Of a stretch of 64,000 nt of DNA, positions 28,654 through 38,435 are shown in pieces. A model generated the notes under the pieces. That model was given only the letters and a program-made list of their open reading frames with translations. It did not search any database and was not told where the DNA came from. The DNA lies in assembly GCF_009938205.1 (NCBI RefSeq), contig NZ_AP019654.1:1860001-1924000 (forward strand). Reading direction: 5' to 3'. The translations under genes and the position numbers were made by a program. The stretch's first letter is position 1. Every line of letters starts with the position of its first letter. This stretch comes from Vibrio panuliri. GTDB lineage: Bacteria; Pseudomonadota; Gammaproteobacteria; Enterobacterales; Vibrionaceae.

Positions 28654-29928
28654 TTACTTCACTTGGTCAGCCGCCGCAAAGATAGCTGGTAACACCTTAT
28701 GGAAGATAGCAATTGCCATACGTGGTGTTTCTGTTTGCGGGTAACCACCATTCATCGCCACAACTGTGCCTGTTTGGTGATCCATCGCCACGACTTGACC
28801 ATGAATGCCGACCATTGCCATCACTTTACGACCATTGAGGTCTAAAGTACGGAACTGATCTTTATACCAACCGTCAGCAAGTGCAGATTCTTTGCCTTTT
28901 AACCAAGCGCTGCGCACTTCAGCATTACCTTCAAGGATGTTGGCAATAAACTCAGCAGGTACAACTTGCTCGCCTTGATAGTTCTTGCCTTGGTTCATTA
29001 GCATGCGTCCTACGCGGGCCAAATCTTTCGTTGCCGCATTTAAACCACCCGATGCAACTGGGTTACCAGCATAGTCGGCTTGATAATGAGCATTGTTCGC
29101 CATGCCCACTTTACCCCAGATCTGCTTCTCCAATAGATCCGCAAGTTTCTCACCAGTCGCCGCTTCTACTACCTTACCAAGCACTTCTGTATTGATGCAC
29201 TGATACGCGTATTTACTGCCCATTGGGGTTGCCACATCTTTTACCATTGGCATGTAGTCTTTAATGCCATTTGGATAAGTGTCTGAATGGTCACCGTTCC
29301 AACCTTGAGCGTCAGTCATACGTGTATCCCAAGACTTATGTTTTTGCACTTCTTGGATAACATTGGTGCGCATATCAGCGGTTTCTTGAACTGTCGCTCC
29401 ATCCCATGCTGAACCTTTAAGCTCAGGTAGATAATCGGTTACTGGCTTACTCATATCTAGCTTGCCTTGTGCCGCTGCGATACCTGCCAACATGGCTGTA
29501 AATGACTTAGTCACCGACATATCAAGGTGAGTTGATGTCTCATCCATGCCGTTCCAGTAGTGCTCATGGAGCAGGTTGTCGCCTTTTAACACCACCATTG
29601 AGTGGTTCTTAACGCGATCACGTAGGAAGTCGTTCAATGACATTTCACCATCAATGGCCGGTACCATAATTTGGGAAAAATCTAACGCCTTGTCCGTTTT
29701 AAATTGCTCCGGTGCTACGCCTGATTTTTCGATTTCGTATGATGGCGTAAACTTATAGGCGTTCGGGAAAGAAGACGCGGCATACTCCGCAGAATCCCAC
29801 AGTTCAACAGGAAGTCCTGATGCTGTAGCCGCTTCTAGAAAAGCCTGATCTGGCTGGTGAAATGTAGCCGCATTTGCAACAAAGCTACCGCTCAGTAAAA
29901 AAGCAAGAGAAAGTGATTTTAGTTTCAT
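28654..29928 (-). CDS. Secreted serine hydrolase of the beta-lactamase/NylB type
   Basis: A 424-residue exported protein: a signal peptide of about 20 residues (cleavage after ANA), then a class C beta-lactamase-like domain. The nucleophile motif S138-V-T-K141 is in HLDMSVTKSFTAML, the tyrosine motif is likely Y242 in YAYQCINTEVLG, and GIHGQ is the third motif region. The layout recalls 6-aminohexanoate-dimer hydrolase (NylB) and esterases rather than true beta-lactamases. AAGGAAAC precedes the ATG. It is divergent from a LysR regulator across 157 bp, so regulation by that protein is likely. The substrate is unknown. Confidence 0.85.
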   Translation of the reverse strand: MKLKSLSLAFLLSGSFVANAATFHQPDQAFLEAATASGLPVELWDSAEYAASSFPNAYKFTPSYEIEKSGVAPEQFKTDKALDFSQIMVPAIDGEMSLNDFLRDRVKNHSMVVLKGDNLLHEHYWNGMDETSTHLDMSVTKSFTAMLAGIAAAQGKLDMSKPVTDYLPELKGSAWDGATVQETADMRTNVIQEVQKHKSWDTRMTDAQGWNGDHSDTYPNGIKDYMPMVKDVATPMGSKYAYQCINTEVLGKVVEAATGEKLADLLEKQIWGKVGMANNAHYQADYAGNPVASGGLNAATKDLARVGRMLMNQGKNYQGEQVVPAEFIANILEGNAEVRSAWLKGKESALADGWYKDQFRTLDLNGRKVMAMVGIHGQVVAMDHQTGTVVAMNGGYPQTETPRMAIAIFHKVLPAIFAAADQVK

Positions 29929-30085
29929 CGTCGTTTCCTTTTAAGCATTTAAGATGGTCGTTCTCAAACACTGGGTTATGCGTTGAAGTTCATTTTGTCT
30001 GAAAGCAATTTAACTCGAATTGAATAACTGCCATAATTGCTGAGCATGCAACCTACGCATGCATTTGGGTTTCCAGGAGCAGAAA

Positions 30086-30961
30086 ATGAGTGTAAATATC
30101 GACTATCTAGCCGCATTTGTTGAAGTGTATGAGCAAGGAAGCTTTGCCAAAGCCGCCAGTCTTTCCTCTTGTCATGCGTCAACTTATAGTCGAAAAATTA
30201 GCAACTTAGAGGACGACCTTGGCTTTGACCTCTTTGTTCGTCATAGCCGTTCGTTAGAACCTACCCAACAAGCTAACGCGATTTACAACCATGCAAAAGG
30301 CTTTCTAATTGAGGCCAATTTATTTGGTGATAAAGTTAAAAGCGTGGTAGATGGTCACTCAGGGGATACGATTATTGCGATCGATGTCGCAGTGAGCGAA
30401 CTTGGCGTGGTAGCAGCAATAGCCAAGCTCATTAAGGCGATACCTTCACTAAACGTCACCATTATCACTGGCGATACTGAGTCTACTCGCCAAGCCATTA
30501 TCGACGGCACTGCGGATATGGCGTTTGCGCTGACTACGTACTCCCTACCCGCAGAGGTAAACAGCTTTCGATACCAAAGCTTTCCATTTACCCGAGTTGC
30601 CACGCAAGAGTATCTCTGTCAATACGATTATATGGAGGGTAAACCATTCACCCCGAGCACAACTCGAAACATGACACAGATTATTCTCAATCCGTTACGT
30701 AATCTCGGTATCGAAAGCCAAGTATATAGCCACCATCTGATTAAAGTGGATAGTCAAAAAGTCGCGTTAGAGTTAGTCAAATGTGGCGTCGGTTGGTGCA
30801 ACATTCCTGAGATGATGGCAACAGCGGAACTTAAATCAGGCGAACTGACTCAGTTTCACGTTGAAGATGACTTTGCCCTCAACTGGTCAATAGAGCTGAT
30901 GTGGCCAACAGAAAAAGTCTTTGATCCTGTCCGCGAAAAGTTGATCACCATTATTCAGTAG
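30086..30961 (+). CDS. LysR-family transcriptional regulator
   Basis: 291 residues from the ATG at 30086, which follows AGGAG. The N-terminal helix-turn-helix is FAKAASLSSCHASTYSRKISNLEDDLGFDLFVR, and the C-terminal two-lobed effector domain includes GLNVTIITGDTE-like and VALELVKCGVGWCNIP segments. It is transcribed away from the NylB-like hydrolase gene, the usual arrangement for a LysR protein that controls its neighbour. An open frame reaches upstream to 30059, but that start lacks a ribosome binding site. The effector is not known. Confidence 0.9.
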   Translation: MSVNIDYLAAFVEVYEQGSFAKAASLSSCHASTYSRKISNLEDDLGFDLFVRHSRSLEPTQQANAIYNHAKGFLIEANLFGDKVKSVVDGHSGDTIIAIDVAVSELGVVAAIAKLIKAIPSLNVTIITGDTESTRQAIIDGTADMAFALTTYSLPAEVNSFRYQSFPFTRVATQEYLCQYDYMEGKPFTPSTTRNMTQIILNPLRNLGIESQVYSHHLIKVDSQKVALELVKCGVGWCNIPEMMATAELKSGELTQFHVEDDFALNWSIELMWPTEKVFDPVREKLITIIQ

Positions 30962-31031
30962 TCACATGACCAGACGGAAACGACGATTACGCAGTAAGAT
31001 ACTGTCTCGGTGGACTAGGTCACTGAATGGC

Positions 31032-32174
31032 TTAGCGTCTCACGACACAATCTCTGCCGTTTGATTTTGCCTCATATAAGGCCTGATCCACGCGTCTAAT
31101 AAGTGTGTTCCAGTCATCGTCTTTTTGCACCTGTGTCACGCCAATGCTCACGGTATAATGGGCTATCGACCCTTTCGCGCCAGACAATTTCTTCGCACTA
31201 CGCCTTACTCTATTGGCGATACTTTCCGCTACTTTGCCATTAGTATTGGGTAGAACGACGAGAAACTCTTCACCACCATAACGAAAACACTTATCGCTAT
31301 CTCGACATAAATTGTAAATTACCCGCCCAAAATGTTTGATCACCAGGTCACCTTTATCGTGCCCTAAAGTGTCATTGACTAGTTTAAAGTGGTCTAAATC
31401 AGCAAGCATCACTGAGTAATGGTTTCTAGGGTTGCTAAACAGTACATCCGGCAGCACAGCTTTTAGTCCAGTTCGGTTATACAAGCCTGTAAGTTCGTCA
31501 GTTATCGCCGACAGGTAAGTTCGTTTGAGCAAGCGACTTGTTAACATCCAAATCACGCAAAATCCCAAACTCACGACGGTTAGAGTCGTCATTACAAAGG
31601 ATAATTTGTGCAGAAATGAAACCGAGTAGTAGTCCTTTATCGCATCTTGATTGTGAACAACGAGGATTCTTAACGCCATATAAGCCGCATTGATGAGCAT
31701 AGTGACCATCAGCAGTAGGCGAGCTTTTTCATCGTCACGCTGAGTACCCGTCTTATTGGCATATAGAACTAAACAGCAAATCGTAAAGACCAACACGCTT
31801 CGAGCTTCTATTCTTGAACCGACTGACGGCTCGACAAGGGTATAGTAGAAAAAAAACGCGATAACCCCGAGAACGCTCACCCACCCGATAGTGGCCAAAT
31901 GTTGGCTCGCGCCACGCAGCAATACAATACCCAATAGGAAAAGTCCAAACGCCACGCTGTACGATGCGTTTGAGAAAAAAACTATATATGTATCAGATTG
32001 GGTGACCCCAAGACAGAGAGGCATCAAGCTCAAACCCAGTAGTAACGACGCATAACCAATAAAATCGATACCATGAGTCATACCGGCAAACATGTACTTG
32101 TAACAGAACAACAGAGCGGCAGCGATAGCAAATGCCAATACCGTGCTATATAGGGCTAATGTATATGTATCCAT
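31032..32174 (-). CDS. Membrane diguanylate cyclase (GGDEF) with polytopic N-terminus
   Basis: A 380-residue predicted c-di-GMP synthase. The N-terminal half has six or more hydrophobic helices (for example 6-28, 36-58, 64-87, 93-113, 126-141, 155-175, 190-214), an uncharacterised integral sensor module with no large periplasmic domain. The GGDEF domain has GGEEF at 300-304 and the I-site RDSD at 291-294, with DELTGLYNRTGL at its start. It is probably active and product-inhibited. It is a lone gene transcribed toward the LysR gene, with no clear terminator in the 70-bp gap. Confidence 0.9.
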   Translation of the reverse strand: MDTYTLALYSTVLAFAIAAALLFCYKYMFAGMTHGIDFIGYASLLLGLSLMPLCLGVTQSDTYIVFFSNASYSVAFGLFLLGIVLLRGASQHLATIGWVSVLGVIAFFFYYTLVEPSVGSRIEARSVLVFTICCLVLYANKTGTQRDDEKARLLLMVTMLINAAYMALRILVVHNQDAIKDYYSVSFLHKLSFVMTTLTVVSLGFCVIWMLTSRLLKRTYLSAITDELTGLYNRTGLKAVLPDVLFSNPRNHYSVMLADLDHFKLVNDTLGHDKGDLVIKHFGRVIYNLCRDSDKCFRYGGEEFLVVLPNTNGKVAESIANRVRRSAKKLSGAKGSIAHYTVSIGVTQVQKDDDWNTLIRRVDQALYEAKSNGRDCVVRR

Positions 32175-32472
32175 ACCACTACCAAAACAATCTCTTCAAT
32201 ATTTTGATTATTGTTCAATTTCATTCCGAAAAGTGAAAACTTCCCTTTTGATTGAGCTGTCTCAATAATTATTCGATTTTATAAACATTAATTTGCTTTT
32301 TTTTGAATTGAAACATTTATAAAACCACCAAGCAAAAGATGACTCATTCAAAATTTCTATTAATCAAAACAAAACATACCAAAGATGCCTGTCCCGATAG
32401 CAAAACGCTCAAGGTAGAATCTGACGGCAACTTGAGTATATAATCCCTCGCGTTTTCATCTGGGACACAAAA
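32175..32472. other. 298-bp AT-rich divergent intergenic region
   Basis: It separates the leftward GGDEF gene from the rightward rRNA/tRNA methyltransferase gene and must hold both promoters. It is very AT-rich, with T-runs near 32290-32303. No terminator, repeat or coding sequence was resolved. Confidence 0.4.
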
Positions 32473-33207
32473 ATGATTTCAAAAAACCAACTTAAACTGC
32501 TGCGTGCATTGGGTCAGAAGAAACAGCGCAAAGCACTTGGCCTATTCCTTGTTCAAGGTGAAAAGAATGTTCTTGAGCTGGCGAACAGCGACTTAACGGT
32601 CAAGCATGTGTTCGCTACCGCGGATTTTCTCACCCACAACCAATCCGTTCTCAACCGCTTTGAGTGTATTGAAGCGTCACTGGATGAGTTAACTAAAGCC
32701 AGTACGTTGGTCAGCAATAACGCGGCAATTGCAGTGGTCGAAATCCCTCAATATTGCCAACCAGCCCCGCAAGGTTTAATGATTGCGTTGGACGGCGTAC
32801 AAGACCCAGGTAACTTAGGCACAATTATTCGTGTCGCTGACTGGTACGGCATCAAGCACATTGTCGCAAGCAGCGATTGTGCTGACCCTTACAACCCAAA
32901 AACCATCAGTGCAACGATGGGCAGCTTTGGTCGAGTACAAGTTCATCAAGTCGATCTCCCAAGCTACTTGAGCCAATCAACACTGCCTGTCTACGGCGCA
33001 TTTCTAGAAGGCGTCAGCGTGCACAAAACTCACTTTGCAGCACAAGGTATTTTGCTGATGGGCAGTGAGTCTCACGGTATTCGCGCAGAAGCGGCTAAGT
33101 TTGTGACCGATAAAATTACCATTCCAGCCTTTGGTGGCGCTGAGTCGCTGAATGTCGCTATGGCGACTGGTATTATTTTGGACAACATCCGTCGTCAGCA
33201 TAGCTAA
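32473..33207 (+). CDS. TrmH/SpoU-family RNA 2'-O-methyltransferase
   Basis: A 244-residue SPOUT methyltransferase that should transfer a methyl group from SAM to a ribose in rRNA or tRNA. It has the three SpoU motifs: LDGVQDPGNLGTIIRVAD (about 106-123), LLMGSESHG (about 194-202) and GGAESLNVAMATGI (about 221-234). The N-terminal substrate-binding domain (about 1-95) begins with the typical LLRALGQKKQRKALGLFLVQGEKNV. The closest well-known relative is RlmB, but the target nucleotide cannot be told from sequence. It stands alone. Confidence 0.9.
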   Translation: MISKNQLKLLRALGQKKQRKALGLFLVQGEKNVLELANSDLTVKHVFATADFLTHNQSVLNRFECIEASLDELTKASTLVSNNAAIAVVEIPQYCQPAPQGLMIALDGVQDPGNLGTIIRVADWYGIKHIVASSDCADPYNPKTISATMGSFGRVQVHQVDLPSYLSQSTLPVYGAFLEGVSVHKTHFAAQGILLMGSESHGIRAEAAKFVTDKITIPAFGGAESLNVAMATGIILDNIRRQHS

Positions 33208-33272
33208 TGACATCCAAGGTGATACGTTAAGCGATGTCGCTCGACAACCCTGACAGTGCTATCACTAAGTAC

Positions 33273-33308
33273 AAAAAAAGCGTAACGCGATAAACGTTAC
33301 GCTTTTTT
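33273..33308. terminator. Bidirectional intrinsic terminator
   Basis: AAAAAAAGCGTAACG pairs with CGTTACGCTTTTTT around a 7-nt loop, between the converging methyltransferase and ferredoxin genes. Confidence 0.9.
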
Positions 33309-33325
33309 ATATTCAAAATAGAGAG

Positions 33326-33649
33326 TTAACGCTCCAACATCCCCAACTTGTCAGGCACCCCATTCCATTTTTCAGCGTCATCCATTTCGGCTTTGACTTC
33401 GGTTTGGTTTGGCCAGATTTCGGCAAGTTCCGCGTTCAACTCTTTATAGATCTCTTGACCTTCCGGCAGTTCATCCTCTTGGAAGATCGCTTGTGCGGCA
33501 CACTCGTCAACACATAGGCCGCAATCAATACACTCTATCGGGTTGATTACCATAAAGTTTGGCCCCTCGTGGAAGGCATCTGCTGGGCATACCGCGACAC
33601 AGTCAGTGTATTTACATTGGATACAGTTATCCGTTACGACAAACGCCAT
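33326..33649 (-). CDS. fdxA: 7Fe ferredoxin FdxA
   Basis: A small soluble electron carrier, 107 residues from the ATG at 33649. The two cluster motifs are [14 protein letters not shown] ([3Fe-4S]-type, with the first cluster's C-x7-C spacing) and [17 protein letters not shown] ([4Fe-4S]), as in Azotobacter-type FdxA. The acidic C-terminal tail ([19 protein letters not shown]) is typical of the family. It is a lone gene; no partner enzyme is adjacent, although the COG2509 flavoprotein gene is divergent next to it. Confidence 0.92.
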   Translation of the reverse strand: MAFVVTDNCIQCKYTDCVAVCPADAFHEGPNFMVINPIECIDCGLCVDECAAQAIFQEDELPEGQEIYKELNAELAEIWPNQTEVKAEMDDAEKWNGVPDKLGMLER

Positions 33650-33888
33650 GACAATCAACTCTTAATTAAGCAAAAAAAGAAGCGGCGATAATACTGATAT
33701 CGCTGGGGGACTTCAAGATACATCACCCCGTGGCAAACAAAGTAAATCGCATCACTCAAACTCTAATACCATTTTAGTTAGATATATTTGATATGACAGT
33801 CAAAGCAATTTCTCGTAAAATGCGCGCCATTGTGAGCGCAAGGCTCTCGCCTTTGCTGCTAAGACACCATAAATAACGAGACATCAAC

Positions 33889-35508
33889 ATGATACGTTTA
33901 AATGAAATCAAACTTCCTCTTGATCATGAGGAAGGCGCGTTACTCGACGCTATTTCTAGCAAGCTTGGTATTGCTACCGAGCAAGTCATCTCTTTCAATG
34001 TATTTAGACGTGGCTACGATGCTCGTAAGAAAACCAACATTCATCTTATCTATACGCTTGATGTAATTGTTGAGGGTGATGAAAGCGCCCTACTTGAACA
34101 GTTTTCTAAAGATCCGCATGTACGCCAAACCCCAGATATGGAGTACAAGTTTGTTGCCAAGGCTCCTGAAAACCTTACCGAACGCCCTGTGGTGATCGGC
34201 TTTGGTCCATGTGGTTTGTTTGCTGGTTTAGTGCTAGCGCAAATGGGCTTTAACCCAATCATTGTTGAGCGCGGTAAAGAAGTTCGTGAACGTACCAAAG
34301 ATACCTTTGGCTTCTGGCGTAAACGCACCCTAAACCCTGAATCAAATGTACAGTTTGGCGAAGGCGGCGCGGGTACATTTTCTGATGGTAAGCTGTACAG
34401 CCAAGTCAAAGATCCAAATTTCTACGGTCGCAAAGTGATCACAGAATTTGTGGCAGCAGGTGCGCCTGAAGAGATTCTTTACGTTAGTAAACCTCATATT
34501 GGCACATTCAAACTGGTGACAATGATCGAGAAGATGCGCGCTAAGATCATCGAACTCGGCGGTGAAATTCACTTCAGCACTCGTGTAGACGATCTGCACA
34601 TGCAAGATGGTCAAATCACAGGTGTAACACTGTCTAACGGTGAAGAGATTAAGTCCCGTCACGTGGTACTTGCCGTTGGTCACAGTGCTCGCGATACATT
34701 TGAAATGCTGCATGAGCGTGGTGTTTACATGGAAGCGAAACCGTTCTCGGTTGGTTTCCGTATTGAGCACAAACAATCAATGATTGATGAAGCGCGTTTT
34801 GGTCCAAATGCAGGGCACCCTATTCTTGGCGCTGCTGACTACAAGCTAGTTCATCACTGTAAAAATGGTCGTACCGTATACAGTTTCTGTATGTGTCCTG
34901 GTGGCACAGTAGTAGCCGCGACATCGGAAGAAGGTCGCGTGGTAACCAACGGTATGAGCCAATACTCTCGTGCAGAGCGTAACGCAAACAGCGCTATTGT
35001 TGTCGGCATCTCACCAGAAGTCGATTACCCAGGCGATCCGCTAGCCGGCATCCGTTTCCAACGCGAGCTTGAATCTAATGCTTATGTGTTAGGCGGCGAA
35101 AACTACGACGCACCTGCACAGAAGATTGGTGACTTCCTTAAAGGTCGCGATCCTAGTGCTCTGGGTGATGTTGAACCGTCGTTTACTCCGGGTATCAAGC
35201 TGACTGACCTGTCTAAAACCCTACCGCCATTTGCCATCGAGGCGATTCGTGAAGCGATCCCTGCGTTTGACCGTAAGATCAAAGGCTTTGCTTCTGAAGA
35301 TGGCCTGCTGACCGGTGTCGAAACACGTACGTCTTCACCAGTTTGCATTAAACGTGACCGAGATTTCCAAAGCGTTAACTTAAAAGGCTTCTTCCCTGCT
35401 GGTGAAGGTGCTGGTTATGCTGGCGGTATCTTATCTGCGGGCATTGATGGTATTAAAGTCGCTGAAGCCGTGGCGCGCGATATCATGTCGCAATTCGACA
35501 ACGCATAG
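33889..35508 (+). CDS. FAD-dependent oxidoreductase of the COG2509 family
   Basis: A 539-residue soluble flavoprotein. An N-terminal domain of about 95 residues (LNEIKLPLDHEEGALLDAI, often found in this family) precedes the FAD-binding Rossmann fold, GFGPCG at 104-109. Further motifs are GEGGAGTFSDGKLYS, VLAVGHSARDTF and the C-terminal FFPAGEGAGYAGGILSAGIDG. The reaction is unknown; these proteins are annotated as NAD(P)/FAD-dependent dehydrogenases. Starts at 33889 with a weak GAGAC ribosome binding site and ends before a terminator. It is divergent from fdxA, though a redox partnership is only possible. Confidence 0.88.
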   Translation: MIRLNEIKLPLDHEEGALLDAISSKLGIATEQVISFNVFRRGYDARKKTNIHLIYTLDVIVEGDESALLEQFSKDPHVRQTPDMEYKFVAKAPENLTERPVVIGFGPCGLFAGLVLAQMGFNPIIVERGKEVRERTKDTFGFWRKRTLNPESNVQFGEGGAGTFSDGKLYSQVKDPNFYGRKVITEFVAAGAPEEILYVSKPHIGTFKLVTMIEKMRAKIIELGGEIHFSTRVDDLHMQDGQITGVTLSNGEEIKSRHVVLAVGHSARDTFEMLHERGVYMEAKPFSVGFRIEHKQSMIDEARFGPNAGHPILGAADYKLVHHCKNGRTVYSFCMCPGGTVVAATSEEGRVVTNGMSQYSRAERNANSAIVVGISPEVDYPGDPLAGIRFQRELESNAYVLGGENYDAPAQKIGDFLKGRDPSALGDVEPSFTPGIKLTDLSKTLPPFAIEAIREAIPAFDRKIKGFASEDGLLTGVETRTSSPVCIKRDRDFQSVNLKGFFPAGEGAGYAGGILSAGIDGIKVAEAVARDIMSQFDNA

Positions 35509-35529
35509 TCGACGCCCTTGCTTATGATT

Positions 35530-35561
35530 AAAAAGCCAGCTCACTCGAGCTGGCTTTTTAG
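35530..35561 (+). terminator. Intrinsic terminator of the FAD-dependent oxidoreductase gene
   Basis: AAAAGCCAGCTC (35531-35542) pairs with GAGCTGGCTTTT (35547-35558), followed by TAG and T-rich DNA. Confidence 0.9.
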
Positions 35562-35830
35562 TTCTCAAAACAAAGACACAATGTGAGCAAGTCAACATTC
35601 CACGCTATTCAGATACACTATTTTTTGCGCCAACAAACCCATTCTCAATACTATGTCGAACAACAGCGAGCGATAATCGTTCTAATTACGAAACGTTGTT
35701 TTGGTGTGAGAGAATCAAAAAACTCCCACAAAGGTTAAGCACCACCTATTCCCATACCGATCAGCGGTCATCTCACCGCTACTTTCGGCTTTATTTCTAA
35801 GTGTATAGTGCATCAGTATAAGGAAGTATT
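35562..35830. other. 269-bp intergenic region before the GNAT gene
   Basis: AT-rich, with no coding frame or repeat that I can support. It presumably contains the promoter of the GNAT-isochorismatase operon. Confidence 0.35.
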
Positions 35831-36310
35831 ATGTGCGTAACGATTAGACGAGCAACTATTGATGATGCGAAACAGATTAGTGAACTCATCGTCCCCCTAA
35901 CCAAAAAGTATGTTTGCCCCACCTGGGAGCAAGATGCCCATCATGTAGTCTTAGAGTCGATGTCGGCTGAGAACGTCGCAAGCTATATTGCTAACGACTA
36001 CTATTATCTTATTGCTGAAGATGAACATCAGAGTGTTATAGGCGTGGCATGTATGCGTGATTTTTCTCACCTTTACCACCTATTTGTTGCAGAAAAACAC
36101 CAAGGGAAAGGGGTTTCTCGTTTGTTGTGGCAACGTTTGAAATCCGTTTCACTAAAACAAGGAAATCAAGGTAGATTTACCGTTAATGCCGCTTTAAATT
36201 CTGAACAGGTTTATGCCAAATTTGGTTTTAAACGCACTCAAGGCGTTAGAAAATGCCGCGGTATGGTCGATGTACCAATGGAGTTAACCGTTGCCGATAA
36301 AGTAATCTAA
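35831..36310 (+). CDS. GNAT-family N-acetyltransferase
   Basis: A 159-residue acetyl-CoA-dependent transferase. The pyrophosphate-binding motif A is LFVAEKHQGKGVSRLLWQRL (QGKGV at 91-95), and the C-terminal YAKFGFKRTQGVRK is motif B-like. The acceptor is unknown. A strong AAGGAAG ribosome binding site precedes the ATG. It is followed 14 bp later by an isochorismatase-type hydrolase gene, and the two form a probable operon. Confidence 0.87.
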   Translation: MCVTIRRATIDDAKQISELIVPLTKKYVCPTWEQDAHHVVLESMSAENVASYIANDYYYLIAEDEHQSVIGVACMRDFSHLYHLFVAEKHQGKGVSRLLWQRLKSVSLKQGNQGRFTVNAALNSEQVYAKFGFKRTQGVRKCRGMVDVPMELTVADKVI

Positions 36311-36324
36311 CCAAAGGAATCATT

Positions 36325-36864
36325 ATGCTCAACAAGGAAGACACTGGACTTATCGTGGTCGATATTCAAGGAAAACTTGCCACTCTCGTCGACGACAGCG
36401 AGACCATTATTGAAAACTGCGGTAAGTTAATTCAAGGAGCTAAAGCACTGGGGCTGCCTATCATTTGGCTTGAACAAAACCCCGAAAAACTCGGTCCAAC
36501 TGTCGATAGCATCAGTGAGCTAATGGCTGATCAAACGCCTATCCCAAAATTTACCTTTGATGGCTGTAACGAAGTCGCTTTCAAACATGCGCTAAATGAA
36601 GCGCAAAAGCACTCTTGGATCGTCTGCGGTATTGAAGCGCATATTTGCGTTTATCAAACCGCTACCCATCTTGCCAATCTTCACTTCGATGTTCATGTGG
36701 TCAGTGACTGCACCTCATCTCGAGATAGTCGCAACAAAGAACTCGCACTCAGTAAATTTGCCAGCCGCAACGTTAAAATTACAGGCTTAGAGATGTGTTT
36801 GTATGAGTTAGTCAAAGATTGCCGAGCGCCTGAGTTTAAGCAAATACTCAATCTCATCAAATAA
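36325..36864 (+). CDS. Isochorismatase-family cysteine hydrolase
   Basis: A 179-residue soluble hydrolase of the YcaC/cysteine hydrolase type. The catalytic triad D13 (VVDIQ), K75 (IPKFTFDG) and C108 (GIEAHICVYQT) is intact, and the preceding cis-peptide motif GIEAH is present. Members act on isochorismate, nicotinamide, N-carbamoyl compounds or other amides; the substrate here cannot be assigned. It lies 14 bp after the GNAT gene with its own AAAGGAA ribosome binding site. Confidence 0.87.
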   Translation: MLNKEDTGLIVVDIQGKLATLVDDSETIIENCGKLIQGAKALGLPIIWLEQNPEKLGPTVDSISELMADQTPIPKFTFDGCNEVAFKHALNEAQKHSWIVCGIEAHICVYQTATHLANLHFDVHVVSDCTSSRDSRNKELALSKFASRNVKITGLEMCLYELVKDCRAPEFKQILNLIK

Positions 36865-36883
36865 GTGAGATAAAAACTGACCA

Positions 36884-36914
36884 GACACCAGTGGCATCTT
36901 ATAAAGCTGGTGTC
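36884..36914 (+). terminator. Hairpin after the isochorismatase gene, possible terminator
   Basis: GACACCAG (36884-36891) pairs with CTGGTGTC (36907-36914) over a 15-nt loop. A modest T-run (CCCTTTTCG) begins 6 nt later, so termination is likely but not strong. Confidence 0.5.
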
Positions 36915-37106
36915 CTACCCTTTTCGATGACAATGTGATAATTTTATTGATCTCAATCACTTATAGTTGAATTACTCGTCAACTCTCGTTTGATTTGCAT
37001 TGAGTTTTTCTTGATAAGAGCCTCTAATCGTATCCATCATGATATGTAATTGATCAAATACCTCTGACTATTACACTCAACCCTCAATCATCGATAATGG
37101 TCAGTA

Positions 37107-38435
37107 ATGAACTCCCGCTTTTTCCACGCTTTTAATCACCAGTTAAAACCCGTTTTCAAGCTGTTCCTAGTAACACTTGTCATCGTGACGTCGTTGTACG
37201 CTACGTACAACACTTTAATGATTAAACGCCTCTCAAAAAGCATTGCTGGCGATTTTGAACAGATTTACTCCATTGGCCGACGATTCGCTCAATACTACAA
37301 TAACACCAACACCACTTACTTAACCAAAGGGACGTACACCCCAAATGGTGTCAGCGTCGTGGTGTCACAAGATACCGACGTTAAAATACTCTCGACGGGT
37401 ATCAACAAAATGCGTTCTCAGCTAGAAACCATCGCCAAAGGCTATATTTGGACCATTGCGATTTTTGAGCATCCTTCAAACTATGGGCATTTTCTCCCAT
37501 TGCGTAAAACCTATGAAGAACGTTACAAGGACTATCAAGCTGACGATGTGATGAACCGTATCGTCAAACTGGAAGGGTTAGAAAATACGTTCAACCAATT
37601 TTATGGTTGTGACATCAAACTCTCAGAGCCCTACTCAGAGCCCGGCTCATCTCAAATGGTTCGTACCGTCTACTATCCTGTCTATAACCAGAAAGAGATC
37701 GATGCACTGCTGGCGATTGACATTAAGGAAGGCTTTATCGACGCTAAAATCGCGTTGTTTAATGATGAGTTTTGGACATCGATGGATTCGTTTGCCCACG
37801 GCATGACATTCCGTGTACCGGTCAACATCTCGTGCACAGACGCCTCTCCTGTGTATGTAGGTTTTAAGATCTCTACTATTGCAGTACGGTCGCTGCTCCC
37901 TGCACTTCTCATCACTTTGCTCGTTCACCTTTTAATGGTGTTGGCACGACGCAATCAACTGCGCGTATGTCAGGACAAAATGACGGGTTTTTACCGACGC
38001 GACTTTTATGAGCCAAGGCTTACAAAACTGCACACGTTCTCAATGCTAATTATCGATATCGACTTTTTTAAATCGATCAATGACACTCTGGGCCATCAGA
38101 AAGGGGATGATGTGATCGCCGAAGTGACAAAACGCATCGCGAGCCAAGTAAGAGGTAGCGATATCGCGGTAAGATGGGGCGGTGAAGAATTCTTACTGCT
38201 GTTTACCGACATGGAAGCCAACGTTTTATCAGACAAAGCTGAGGCGATTCGTGACCACGTTGCGAAAAAACCAATCGCGGGGCTTAACGTCACCATCTCC
38301 ATTGGCGGTGTGCACCTTGCAGAAGGCAGCTTTGCTGATGCCTATCGAATGGCCGATGACTCCCTTTATAAGTCAAAGCAAAATGGTCGCAACCAAGTCA
38401 CTATTTTGACAAATAAAGACAAAGCGATGAGTTAA
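37107..38435 (+). CDS. Membrane diguanylate cyclase (GGDEF) with periplasmic sensor
   Basis: A 442-residue predicted c-di-GMP synthase. TM1 is about 17-33; a periplasmic sensor of about 225 residues follows, containing a long Y/N-rich helix region and then IDIKEGFIDAKIALFND; TM2 is about 262-280. The GGDEF domain has GGEEF at 358-362 and the inhibitory RGSD at 349-352. The sensor does not match a family I recognise, although a Cache-like fold is plausible. The start ATG has a weak ribosome binding site. It lies alone, converging on the tna transporter gene. Confidence 0.88.
   Translation: MNSRFFHAFNHQLKPVFKLFLVTLVIVTSLYATYNTLMIKRLSKSIAGDFEQIYSIGRRFAQYYNNTNTTYLTKGTYTPNGVSVVVSQDTDVKILSTGINKMRSQLETIAKGYIWTIAIFEHPSNYGHFLPLRKTYEERYKDYQADDVMNRIVKLEGLENTFNQFYGCDIKLSEPYSEPGSSQMVRTVYYPVYNQKEIDALLAIDIKEGFIDAKIALFNDEFWTSMDSFAHGMTFRVPVNISCTDASPVYVGFKISTIAVRSLLPALLITLLVHLLMVLARRNQLRVCQDKMTGFYRRDFYEPRLTKLHTFSMLIIDIDFFKSINDTLGHQKGDDVIAEVTKRIASQVRGSDIAVRWGGEEFLLLFTDMEANVLSDKAEAIRDHVAKKPIAGLNVTISIGGVHLAEGSFADAYRMADDSLYKSKQNGRNQVTILTNKDKAMS

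Noticed and set aside
34342..34776. 144-codon frame antisense to the FAD-dependent oxidoreductase gene
   Set aside because: It is a shadow of a long well-conserved coding region on the plus strand.
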